Source of the DNA: a virus
Virus record (IMG/VR): IMGVR_UViG_3300043470_001101
Span: 1-33,771 of that record
DNA: 33,771 nucleotides
Strand: one strand, 5' to 3'
Below are positions 24,960-31,359 of the stretch, in pieces. Made by a program: the position numbers and the translations under genes. How positions within the stretch are numbered: position 1 is the first letter of the stretch; every line of letters begins with the position of its first letter. The notes under the pieces are model-generated. The model did no database searches. It had not been told where the DNA came from and saw nothing but the letters and a program-made list of their open reading frames with translations.

Positions 24960-24981
24960 AAAAGCTGAGGACATCAACGCA

Positions 24982-25284
24982 GTGCCAGCGACTAACATTA
25001 TCATCCCGAAAAGACCCGTCAGCATTCTGGAACTCTCGCTTCTTGCGGGGGTGAATAAGCAAACAGTTTACCGATGGGAAAAGCAAGGGATCGTGATGGA
25101 CGGCAGAGTCATAAGGCTGAAAACCTATCGCATCGGTGGTGCGAAACGCATCGAACCGAGAGAGCTCCAGAACTTTTACGACGCATTGAACCCGCAGCTC
25201 CCAGAGCGGAAGCTGACGAAGAGGAAAGAAATTAAACACGTGCAGGATGCCGCAGAGCAGGCGAGAGCCTGGCTGAATCAATAA
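24982..25284 (+). CDS. DUF1580-like helix-turn-helix regulator
   Basis: A 100-residue protein from GTG 24982, preceded by GAGGA. The frame is open from ATG 24910, but that start has no ribosome site and would make the terminator hairpin coding, so the later start is preferred. The sequence VSILELSLLAGVNKQTVYRWEKQGIVMDGRVIRLKTYRIGGAKRIEPRELQNFYDAL has a MerR/excisionase-like HTH with the order seen in DUF1580 proteins, which I recall as mostly planctomycete. First gene of the early operon, so a transcription regulator or DNA-bending factor is likely. Confidence 0.7.
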   Translation: MPATNIIIPKRPVSILELSLLAGVNKQTVYRWEKQGIVMDGRVIRLKTYRIGGAKRIEPRELQNFYDALNPQLPERKLTKRKEIKHVQDAAEQARAWLNQ

Positions 25285-25478
25285 TGGCTTTAAAAGAAAA
25301 TTACATCGAATATGTTCGAGACCTTTTGATCAGGATGATCGACCATGCGCAAAGCGCCGACGCACCTCACACAAAATTTCAGCACGCAATATACGACGAG
25401 CGCACGACTGCCCTCGTCAATCATCTTCTCGAGACTCTCGCGGATGCGATTCTCGATGACGAACCACCCCGATCGTGA
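25284..25478 (+). CDS. Small hypothetical protein
   Basis: A 64-residue, mostly helical, acidic protein (ENYIEYVRDLLIRMIDHAQSAD...TTALVNHLLETLADAILDDEP). No family recognised. Coupled to the preceding regulator by TAATG. Early-operon location is its only functional clue. Confidence 0.62.
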   Translation: MALKENYIEYVRDLLIRMIDHAQSADAPHTKFQHAIYDERTTALVNHLLETLADAILDDEPPRS

Positions 25479-25518
25479 TTCGGGAAACACACTGCCCTCG
25501 TTGGGTATCGGGCGCGGT

Positions 25519-25545
25519 CGGGTGGACTTTACAAGGAGGTTACGA
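25519..25545 (+). promoter_or_regulatory. Putative CsrA-binding leader with Shine-Dalgarno of csrA
   Basis: UUUACAAGGAGGU (25528-25540) contains the ribosome site and matches the known CsrA/RsmA target consensus (RUACARGGAUGU) at most positions. A second GGA lies at 25524-25526. Binding of CsrA here would block its own translation, as in bacterial csrA autoregulation. Confidence 0.6.
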
Positions 25546-25740
25546 ATGGCAGAAGGAAGATTAATGATTTCACGCAAAAGCGGGGAGTCGCTGCGAATCA
25601 TTTCTGGTGAACACACCACAATTATCACTCTCACGATGGACGGCACTCGAATGCGGGTCAGCATTCAAGCACCGAAAGCCGTAAAGATTTATCGGGAAGA
25701 GCTCATCATTAAACCTAAAGCCCTCGAAGGAGCAATCTGA
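25546..25740 (+). CDS. csrA: CsrA-family RNA-binding translational regulator
   Basis: A 64-residue protein with the full CsrA pattern: LMISRKSGESLRI (beta-1), ITLTMDGTRMRVSIQAPKAVKIYREEL. Arg50 corresponds to the RNA-binding Arg44 of E. coli CsrA and the preceding Val/Ile is kept. Start ATG 25546 has a perfect AAGGAGGT site; the longer frame to 25345 overlaps the preceding gene and lacks similarity. CsrA dimers bind GGA motifs in mRNA leaders and block or stimulate translation. A phage copy could act on phage leaders or redirect host messages. It overlaps the next gene by one base. Confidence 0.9.
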   Translation: MAEGRLMISRKSGESLRIISGEHTTIITLTMDGTRMRVSIQAPKAVKIYREELIIKPKALEGAI

Positions 25741-26174
25741 TGGAATCTATACCGAACGACGTCCGCGAAGGAATAGAAGCTGCGATCACTCGAGGCATTC
25801 AGGATGAGATAAAAAGCACGACCAGTGAGAAGAAACATCGGGAAGAGTTTTTTGCGTCGCTTCCAAAATGGATGGAAAAGTGTCACCGAGGTGATTACGA
25901 CTACGACACGACTTACGATATCGCCAGTGCGACCTTCGCTCTTCCCGGAGGAGAGAAAATCAGCGTCAAGAGGGCTTGGGGAACTAATTACTCTAAGCCC
26001 GGAGAGTTTGACATTTCCATGCACTTTAAATATTGGATGCACAGCAAAAGCCGCTGGTCGAATGCTGACACTTTAGATCACGCAATCTTTTGTGCGACTG
26101 AGCTTACTCGTCAAGAGATGGAAGAGAAGGCGAAGGCGAAGCTGCTCCTCGACGCCCAGGAGGAGTCAGCATGA
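25740..26174 (+). CDS. Hypothetical early protein
   Basis: A 144-residue protein, TGATG-coupled to csrA. Helical charged N-terminus (EGIEAAITRGIQDEIKSTTSEKKHREEFF), a central beta-rich, aromatic part (YDYDTTYDIASATFALPGGEKISVKRAWG) and a helical C-terminus. No family recognised. It overlaps the next gene by 4 bases. Coupling to csrA raises the possibility of a functional partner, but nothing in its sequence shows this. Confidence 0.6.
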   Translation: MESIPNDVREGIEAAITRGIQDEIKSTTSEKKHREEFFASLPKWMEKCHRGDYDYDTTYDIASATFALPGGEKISVKRAWGTNYSKPGEFDISMHFKYWMHSKSRWSNADTLDHAIFCATELTRQEMEEKAKAKLLLDAQEESA

Positions 26175-26521
26175 GCCGAATCACGATCATATCGATGGTC
26201 GCTAATCAGCGAGCGAAAACAAATATCGGAGGATCTTACACGATTTATCTTGAGGAAGGGAGGTGGTTCTTAAAAGACGAAGATTCGTTTTTCGCTGCTC
26301 GAGAGATGAGTTTCATCGATATGTGGAAACTGCTCAGGAGCGAGAACGAATACAACCTCACCCGCTATGGCACAGCGATGAGAAACGACAAACGGTGGGA
26401 GACACTTTTTAGAAAAGCCGAGTTCGACAACGTCGATCAATGGGATGAGACTGGCGATCTCATGAGGGAAGTAAACGAAACGCACGAACGACTGACGAAG
26501 GAACTTATCACTTTAACCTAG
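26171..26521 (+). CDS. Hypothetical early protein
   Basis: A 116-residue protein beginning at an ATGA overlap. The N-terminal half is beta-rich (RITIISMVANQRAKTNIGGSYTIYLEEGRWFLKDEDSFF), the C-terminal half helical and acidic. No family recognised. It precedes the Sak4-like ATPase gene by 8 bases. Confidence 0.58.
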   Translation: MSRITIISMVANQRAKTNIGGSYTIYLEEGRWFLKDEDSFFAAREMSFIDMWKLLRSENEYNLTRYGTAMRNDKRWETLFRKAEFDNVDQWDETGDLMREVNETHERLTKELITLT

Positions 26522-26529
26522 GAGACGAA

Positions 26530-27423
26530 ATGGAATTTAAAAAGGCAACGAAGATCAACAGGAAATTAAGGCTCGCTCTGACGGGCCCGACCGGAGCAGG
26601 GAAAACTTATTCTGCTCTTGCGATTGCGTCAGGGCTTTCGAAGAAAGTGGCACTCATCGACACTGAGCATGAGAGCTCGACCAACTACGCAGACGATCAC
26701 GATTTCGATCTCTTAGTCTTGAAGAATTTTAATCCTCAGAACTACATCGACGCTCTCGCAAAAGCAGCGGAGCATAAATTTGAAGTGGTGATCATCGACT
26801 CTCTATCGCACGCATGGTGCGGAAAGGGAGGAGCTCTGGAGCTGGTCGATCAAGCTGCTGCGAGAAATAAGGGAAGCTCCTTCACCTCATGGAGAGAAGT
26901 CACGCCTCTTCAGAACAGGCTTATCGATGCGATCGTCAGCGCTCCTTTTCATGTGATCGCAACCATGCGATCGAAGATGGAATCGCAGATGCAGCAGAAC
27001 CCCGACACGAATCGGATGGAGATCAAGAAGCTCGGGATGGCTCCGATCCAGCGCGACGGCGTCGAGTATGAATTCGACCTCGTCGGAGAGATCGACGCAC
27101 AGCACAGACTCATCTTCACGAAGAGCAGAATCAAAAGCTTTGCAGATCGGATGATCGTTAATCCCGGAGCGGATATCGGAAAAGAGATTTTAGCCTGGAT
27201 AAGTTCAGGGAAACCTCAAGAGCCTGAAGAGCTAAAAATCACAGAACCTCAGAGGAAGAAATTGTTCTCGATGTTAACCACGATGGAAAAGGAGGGAAAG
27301 ATTCTCGGAAGTTTCAAGGAAGATTTAAAAACGAGATATCAGATTGAATCATCGAAAGATTTAACGATGTCTCAGGCGACGGAAGTCATCGAAATTTTAA
27401 CCCAGTTACAGAAAGTTAACTAG
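26530..27423 (+). CDS. Sak4-like AAA/RecA-fold ATPase (phage AAA_24), recombination protein
   Basis: A 297-residue ATPase. Walker A GPTGAGKT at 19-26, Walker B VVIIDS at 86-91 followed by LSHAWCGKGG, and the motif TPLQNRLIDAI..APFHVIATMRSK, which together mark the phage AAA_24/Sak4-type family, proposed as RecA-like single-strand annealing or recombination mediators. The C-terminal 60 residues (ITEPQRKKLFSMLTTMEKEGK...) are an extra helical domain. Start ATG 26530 follows AGGAGA. Next to an SSB-like gene, consistent with a recombination module. Confidence 0.88.
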   Translation: MEFKKATKINRKLRLALTGPTGAGKTYSALAIASGLSKKVALIDTEHESSTNYADDHDFDLLVLKNFNPQNYIDALAKAAEHKFEVVIIDSLSHAWCGKGGALELVDQAAARNKGSSFTSWREVTPLQNRLIDAIVSAPFHVIATMRSKMESQMQQNPDTNRMEIKKLGMAPIQRDGVEYEFDLVGEIDAQHRLIFTKSRIKSFADRMIVNPGADIGKEILAWISSGKPQEPEELKITEPQRKKLFSMLTTMEKEGKILGSFKEDLKTRYQIESSKDLTMSQATEVIEILTQLQKVN

Positions 27424-27441
27424 AAAGCGAGACTATATATC

Positions 27442-27906
27442 ATGGGAATTGATCAATATAAAAAAGGCCTCCAACCGACGAAATCATTCGTCGACCCTCT
27501 GTCCAGGCTGACCGATGGGGATTACAAGATTAAGTTCATAGGTGCTCCTGAGTTTTATGATTCAGAAAGCTCCTCATCGATCGATTATCATTTCATTCTT
27601 TTTAAAGATGATGGCACGACCGAAAAGATTTCGAAGAAACGCTTCTTGAATAATCAATTTCAGATTGATCTCGCAGCAGCGAACTTTATGCAGGCAGGGA
27701 TCGACGTCAGTCACTGGGCGACATCTGCCGATCTCGCTGTTGAGTTTCGCAGAGCTTGCGAAAAGCTCGCCAACAAAGTGCTCATGATTCGGAAGTATTC
27801 TAAGCCGAAAAAAGATAACCCTTTGGAGCGGTGGAGCGACTTCGAAATTCTCGGATTATCGAACGACGCGCCCACTACATCACATGAGGAAGAACTGCCC
27901 TTTTAA
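27442..27906 (+). CDS. SSB-like protein (DUF669-like) with acidic EEELPF tail
   Basis: A 154-residue protein directly after the Sak4-like ATPase, the usual place of DUF669 proteins. The body is beta-rich (LTDGDYKIKFIGAPEFYDSESSSSIDYHFILFKDDGTTEKISKKRF) and helical near the centre. The last residues, EEELPF, copy the acidic C-terminal tip of bacterial SSB (DDDIPF), which recruits partner enzymes. Most likely it binds single-stranded DNA during replication and recombination. The ribosome site before ATG 27442 is poor. Confidence 0.75.
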   Translation: MGIDQYKKGLQPTKSFVDPLSRLTDGDYKIKFIGAPEFYDSESSSSIDYHFILFKDDGTTEKISKKRFLNNQFQIDLAAANFMQAGIDVSHWATSADLAVEFRRACEKLANKVLMIRKYSKPKKDNPLERWSDFEILGLSNDAPTTSHEEELPF

Positions 27907-27917
27907 GGGCTCTCGTA

Positions 27918-27996
27918 ATGCCCTCGCAATCGACTCCCAGAGCTCGGCAAGGTGACGGGATCGAGTCGGTAAAAGCAACAGCGACAGCGAGGGCAT
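27918..27996 (+). ncRNA. Nested long-range hairpin between SSB-like and initiator genes
   Basis: ATGCCCTCGC (27918-27927) pairs perfectly with GCGAGGGCAT (27987-27996), and inside it CGACTC (27931-27936) pairs with GAGTCG (27963-27968). Only a short CTTTT follows, so it is a weak terminator. It may be a structured 5' leader of the initiator gene, an RNA element, or part of an origin. Confidence 0.5.
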
Positions 27997-28027
27997 CTTT
28001 TAACTTTAATCATAAAAGGAGACAGCG

Positions 28028-28750
28028 ATGCAGATAAAGAACTGGGCGAAATTTCAGCACTTTAAAGACGGCTCTCGGAAGCCACCTTGGATTAAACTTT
28101 ATCGCGATTTACTCGATAATCTTGAGTGGCACGAACTTCCCCCAGACTCCGCAAAGATCCTAATCATGCTATGGGTCGTAGCCAGCGAGAACCACGGCAG
28201 ATTACCAGACATTAAAAAGCTTTCTTTCCGTCTGAGAGTGACGGAAGAGCAACTGACGAAAGCACTTAACGATCTTAAGGAGTGGGTTTTACTCGATGAT
28301 ATCACGATGATATCAGAGGGATATCAAGTGACACGCCTAGAAGAGAAGAGAAAAGAAATAGAAGAAGAAAGAGAAATAGAAACAGAGCGCGATATCATCA
28401 CGATGATATCTCCGCTCGGTGTCACCTCAGACAAAAAAGAAACACTCACCCCGGAAGGGGAGCTCGCTCTAGAGTGGATGCACTACCTCAAGCGGAGGAA
28501 GGGCAGATCACCGGGAGACAGTCACGCAGACGTGATGATCTTCTTTTCAGAGCTGCTTCGACAGGGTCATTCTAAGGCCTCTCTTATGGCTTTAATCGCC
28601 GATCCTGCCCGAGATCGGACTGAGTATCTATTTGAATTCAAGAAGGCCTTAAAAAGCGACCCTGTGCGATCTGGTGCGAAGGGCTTAAACGATCTCGGAA
28701 AAGAGGTCGCAGGGTGGGAACTCATTGCAGGAAAAGGAGGTCGATCATGA
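28028..28750 (+). CDS. Replication initiator / replisome organiser-like protein
   Basis: A 240-residue protein. The N-terminal part (KNWAKFQHFKDGSRKPPWIKLYRDLLDNLEWHELPPDSAKILIMLWVVASENHGRLPDIKKLSFRLRVTEEQLTKALNDLKEWVLL) is the winged-helix domain common to phage initiators. Residues about 90-125 form a very charged coil (EEKRKEIEEEREIETERD). The C-terminal part may contact a helicase or loader. Its coding region holds iteron-like repeats (28295-28410), as lambda O does. Good site AAAGGAGA before ATG 28028; stop overlaps the next ATG. Confidence 0.8.
   Translation: MQIKNWAKFQHFKDGSRKPPWIKLYRDLLDNLEWHELPPDSAKILIMLWVVASENHGRLPDIKKLSFRLRVTEEQLTKALNDLKEWVLLDDITMISEGYQVTRLEEKRKEIEEEREIETERDIITMISPLGVTSDKKETLTPEGELALEWMHYLKRRKGRSPGDSHADVMIFFSELLRQGHSKASLMALIADPARDRTEYLFEFKKALKSDPVRSGAKGLNDLGKEVAGWELIAGKGGRS
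28295..28410 (+). other. Candidate replication origin (iterons in initiator gene)
   Basis: GATGATATC occurs at 28295-28303, 28306-28314 and 28402-28410, its reverse complement at 28391-28399, and a partial GGATATC at 28319-28325. The first pair repeats at 11 bases and the last pair is an inverted repeat with a 2-base gap. Between the groups lies a purine-only-rich tract (28339-28386). Layout mimics lambda ori: iterons inside the initiator gene next to a low-melting tract. Confidence 0.65.
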
Positions 28751-29358
28751 TCGAGACTGTCACTTGGGCCGACTGGGTCGAGTACCATTCTTCATTCTTC
28801 GGATGGCGAGAGGATCGGGATCGAAAGATGCTCATGACCTGGGCGAAGTATTTCGACGACGAGTGTTATGGGCCCGAGGAGCTCATGGATGCGACCAGGA
28901 GAATTCCTAAGAACGATCCGAAGGCAGCACCCTTCAAACGCGAAGATCATATTCATCATCTCATCGAAGCGGTGAGAACGAAGAGAGAATCTCTCAGAGT
29001 GATTCAGAGATCGGAACAGGTTTTTGATTGCAAGCACTGCGCAGGGTCAGGGCTCGTCAGAGTGCCCAGGCTAAAAGATGTGATCAATTATTCATGGCGC
29101 AGTAAGTACGCCTGTTATGTCTCATGCTCCTGCGTCTGCGGTGTGATGTTTCAGTCAGCGAAAAATGATAAGCCGATGATGAGACTGCGGGAATATGAGA
29201 TCAAAAATCCAGACTGGAGAAATCAGATGCGGATGGCTGAAGAGACCGAACGGAAGCTCAACGAAATGCTCATGAAGGATAAGCCACCGACGCATTTAGA
29301 TAAGCTCATCGACGGATTTGTTAATCGCTTTCAGTTAAAAGCGAAGGAGCGTAAATGA
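28747..29358 (+). CDS. Hypothetical zinc-finger protein, possible helicase-loader-type role
   Basis: A 203-residue protein starting at ATG 28747, which has AAGGAGGT 6 bases upstream and overlaps the initiator stop (ATGA); an earlier in-frame start at 28714 lies within the initiator gene. Residues about 25-70 contain TWAKYFDDECYGPEELMDATRRIPKNDP, typical of phage proteins next to initiators. Cys pairs CKHC (about 94-97) and CSCVCG (about 127-132) suggest one zinc site. It may load helicase or bind DNA; no specific family was recognised. Confidence 0.6.
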   Translation: MIETVTWADWVEYHSSFFGWREDRDRKMLMTWAKYFDDECYGPEELMDATRRIPKNDPKAAPFKREDHIHHLIEAVRTKRESLRVIQRSEQVFDCKHCAGSGLVRVPRLKDVINYSWRSKYACYVSCSCVCGVMFQSAKNDKPMMRLREYEIKNPDWRNQMRMAEETERKLNEMLMKDKPPTHLDKLIDGFVNRFQLKAKERK

Positions 29359-29771
29359 GTTTTATTCCTGAGCCGCCTGCTCGAAAAGCTCCATCACCCA
29401 GAGAGCGAGAAGAATTTTATCAAAGCAGGACGTGGGATAAAATCCGAGAGAATGCTCGACGAAGAGATTTTTATATTTGCAGGATCTGTGAAAATAAAAA
29501 CGCTCTTGATGGTCATCATCTGACTTATGAGAGATGGGGAGGAGGAGAAGAACCTCGAGACATTCTTTCCTTATGCCGAACCTGTCACGGAAAGATTCAT
29601 GAGAAAATCGAAGATCCAAACGAAGAAGCAAAAGAGAAAGCGGCGATCGAAGCCGACTTTAATGAGCATCTTTTCGAAATGGATTTGATGGGTGGGCTCT
29701 GCACTTGCGAGCGATGTTTTTATTTCTGGAGAGAGCACGAGAGATTAAACCTCGGAGCGTTCGGGGTTTAA
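29355..29771 (+). CDS. HNH endonuclease
   Basis: A 138-residue protein with an HNH core: CRIC (42-45), DGHHLTYER (52-60, His54/55), then LSLCRTCHGKIHE (Cys74, Cys77, His78, His82), with the zinc pair CxxC on both sides. The C-terminal part (ICTCERCFYFWREHE-like) adds another Cys pair. It nicks or cuts DNA; phage roles include packaging, mobility and host attack. Its ATG lies within the end of the preceding gene. Confidence 0.86.
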   Translation: MSFIPEPPARKAPSPREREEFYQSRTWDKIRENARRRDFYICRICENKNALDGHHLTYERWGGGEEPRDILSLCRTCHGKIHEKIEDPNEEAKEKAAIEADFNEHLFEMDLMGGLCTCERCFYFWREHERLNLGAFGV

Positions 29772-29808
29772 ATTCAGGAGATATTTTTAATTTTACGAAA
29801 GGTTTAAA

Positions 29809-29994
29809 ATGGATATTACTAAAGAGAAATTTTTGAAACCCGGCGAAGTTTGCGCCATGCTTCGAATCAGTCGCAGTACCCTTTGGAGTCTGCGGAAGTC
29901 TGGCGACTTCCCAGCAAGTTTTAGGATCGGCAAAAGCGAAAGGTTCGCCCTCGCTGATATCGAAAAAATTGTTTCAGCAAACAAGAAGTCGTGA
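29809..29994 (+). CDS. AlpA/excisionase-like helix-turn-helix protein
   Basis: A 61-residue protein with LKPGEVCAMLRISRSTLWSLRKSGDFPASFRIGKSERFALADIEKIV, the HTH_17/AlpA-type pattern (winged turn with R-x-G-x-S-x-R-F-x-x-x-DI). Such small proteins are excisionases or transcription regulators. No strong ribosome site (GAAAGG). It is the best candidate excisionase in the window. A palindrome follows just downstream (30009-30030). Confidence 0.8.
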   Translation: MDITKEKFLKPGEVCAMLRISRSTLWSLRKSGDFPASFRIGKSERFALADIEKIVSANKKS

Positions 29995-30008
29995 TTCAAA
30001 TAAAGATG

Positions 30009-30030
30009 ATCACGAAACCGATTTCGTGAT
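30009..30030. promoter_or_regulatory. Perfect inverted repeat upstream of zinc-ribbon gene
   Basis: ATCACGAAA (30009-30017) and TTTCGTGAT (30022-30030) with CCGA between. No T tract follows, so it is a poor terminator. A dimeric protein operator or translational hairpin is possible; the AlpA-like protein upstream is a candidate ligand. Confidence 0.55.
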
Positions 30031-30052
30031 GATAAGGAATTCAGGAGGAATC

Positions 30053-30373
30053 ATGAGTAATCTTTGCAGGCAGTGCGGCCGATCGATCATTCGAGGAGGC
30101 TATCCCGTCAGCGGCAGCGGAAAGCTTTGTCGCTTTTGCGCAGTACGAGCGACAGGCCTTACGACAAAAGCTCTGAGGGCAGCACACGGCGCAAGAATTA
30201 AGGGCGATAATTATCGCCGACTCATAAAGCGATTGCGAGAACAGATCGCAAAACACGAAGAAACAGAGGCTTCATTGCAGGAGCGGATCGACTTCCTCGA
30301 GGATGAGATCGCTCTGATGCTCGATGATCGCAACACCTACGAGCGGGAGATGCAAAAGCATGGCGACAAGTAA
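30053..30373 (+). CDS. Zinc-ribbon plus coiled-coil small protein
   Basis: A 106-residue protein from ATG 30053 (AGGAGG upstream; the upstream frame extension lacks a site). The first 30 residues hold CRQCG...CRFCAVRA, a four-Cys zinc ribbon, and residues about 50-100 are a charged coiled coil (RLIKRLREQIAKHEETEASLQERIDFLEDEIALML). No family recognised. The next gene starts inside it (overlap 14 bases). Confidence 0.65.
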   Translation: MSNLCRQCGRSIIRGGYPVSGSGKLCRFCAVRATGLTTKALRAAHGARIKGDNYRRLIKRLREQIAKHEETEASLQERIDFLEDEIALMLDDRNTYEREMQKHGDK

Positions 30374-30644
30374 TGAAGACATTCTCGATCAGGTCGACGG
30401 GATCATCTCAGAGCGAGGCCAGCAGTATGGAGACCCTGCTGACTCGCTTACGGCGATCGCAGAGATCTGGACGACCTTGCTCAGAGCGCAGCTCGGCCCA
30501 GGGCAGCGAGTGAGTGCGAGCGATGTGGGGCTTCTCATGGCCTCGCTTAAAATCGTCAGGCAGTCGAACACGCATAAGCGAGATAATCTCGTCGATGCCA
30601 TCGGATACCTGACGATTGTTTCTAGACTCGAGGAGACCTCATGA
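30360..30644 (+). CDS. DUF6378-like phage protein
   Basis: A 94-residue protein from ATG 30360. The sequence ERGQQYGDPADSLTAIAEIWTTLL...VSASDVGLLMASLKIVRQSNTHKRDNLVDAIGYL has the pattern (R..YGDP..N..RIA..W, V..LM..LKIAR, K.D...D..GY) that I recall as DUF6378, common in phages and resembling MazG-type all-helical proteins. Function unknown, perhaps nucleotide-related. Overlaps the following gene by 4 bases. Confidence 0.78.
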   Translation: MATSNEDILDQVDGIISERGQQYGDPADSLTAIAEIWTTLLRAQLGPGQRVSASDVGLLMASLKIVRQSNTHKRDNLVDAIGYLTIVSRLEETS

Positions 30645-30964
30645 GCATCATAAAAACACTCACCGAATTTTTCTCGGGGATGCCTGCACGATCTCCGAAA
30701 TGGCCTGCGGTGAGAGCTGCTCACATTAAAAAAAATCCGAAATGCGCAGCTTGCGGGAGCTCCGAGAACGTCGTCGCGCATCATGTTTTCCCATTTCATC
30801 TTTACCGAGATCTCGAGCTGATTCCATCTAATCTCATGACCCTATGCGAGAACGGTGGGAACTGCCATCTCATGATCGGTCATCTCAAAAACTGGAAGAG
30901 CTTTAATGTCGAAGTCAGGAAAGACGCGGAGGCACTATTACAGAAAATAAAGGCTCGACCTTGA
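30641..30964 (+). CDS. HNH-type nuclease-like protein
   Basis: A 107-residue protein with CAAC (35-38), VAHHVFPFHLY (His47/His48), PSNLMTLCEN (Asn64, Cys69), CHLMIGH (Cys75, His76, His81). The pattern RSPKWPAVRAAHIKKNPKCAACG and HLKNWKSFN is a compact HNH family seen in phages. It has an extra His near the end that could replace a Cys ligand. Coupled to neighbours by ATGA-type overlaps. Confidence 0.82.
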   Translation: MSIIKTLTEFFSGMPARSPKWPAVRAAHIKKNPKCAACGSSENVVAHHVFPFHLYRDLELIPSNLMTLCENGGNCHLMIGHLKNWKSFNVEVRKDAEALLQKIKARP

Positions 30965-31335
30965 GGCTCGAAGTTCCGATTCCTCCTTCGACGAACCAGC
31001 TTTTCAGAGCTCGACAGTCTGGCAGGCGCGGGCATTTCTATAAGTCGCGCTGTTATATGGACTGGCTCACTGAGGTCGCACTCATCGTGCCCAGGGGAAA
31101 AGCTCGTGAAGGTCTTGCAGAGATCGAGATCGAAATTCACGGAGGCGAGGGATGGACACATCGAAGAGACTTAGATAACACCACAAAAGCGGTGATCGAT
31201 ATGCTCAGGAACAAAGGCTACATTCACGACGACAGTACAAAATATGTTCGCAAAGTTACAGTCTCTTACCATCCTCCGACGGTCAAGAAAGTGCGAGCGA
31301 TTTGCGTCGTTTACCTTAAAAGGTCAGAATCTTAA
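30961..31335 (+). CDS. rusA: RusA-like Holliday junction resolvase
   Basis: A 124-residue nuclease. Start TTG 30961 overlaps the HNH stop (TTGAGG). The catalytic acids are visible: RRDLDNTTKAVIDML (Asp70, Asp72) and IHDDSTKY (Asp90/Asp91), at the same numbering as E. coli RusA Asp70, Asp72 and Asp91. It resolves four-way junctions made during replication and recombination, matching the Sak4-like/SSB module, and is the last gene of the early block. Confidence 0.9.
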   Translation: MRLEVPIPPSTNQLFRARQSGRRGHFYKSRCYMDWLTEVALIVPRGKAREGLAEIEIEIHGGEGWTHRRDLDNTTKAVIDMLRNKGYIHDDSTKYVRKVTVSYHPPTVKKVRAICVVYLKRSES

Positions 31336-31359
31336 ATAGTTTTTCTAAGGAGCCCGCAT

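Noticed and set aside
24910-24981. ATG 24910 as start of the DUF1580-like regulator
   Set aside because: No ribosome site, and the first codons would encode a terminator hairpin; GTG 24982 has GAGGA upstream. Not fully excluded.
25345-25545. An N-terminal extension of CsrA to 25345
   Set aside because: It lies in another frame over the 25284 gene, has no similarity, and a perfect Shine-Dalgarno stands before ATG 25546.
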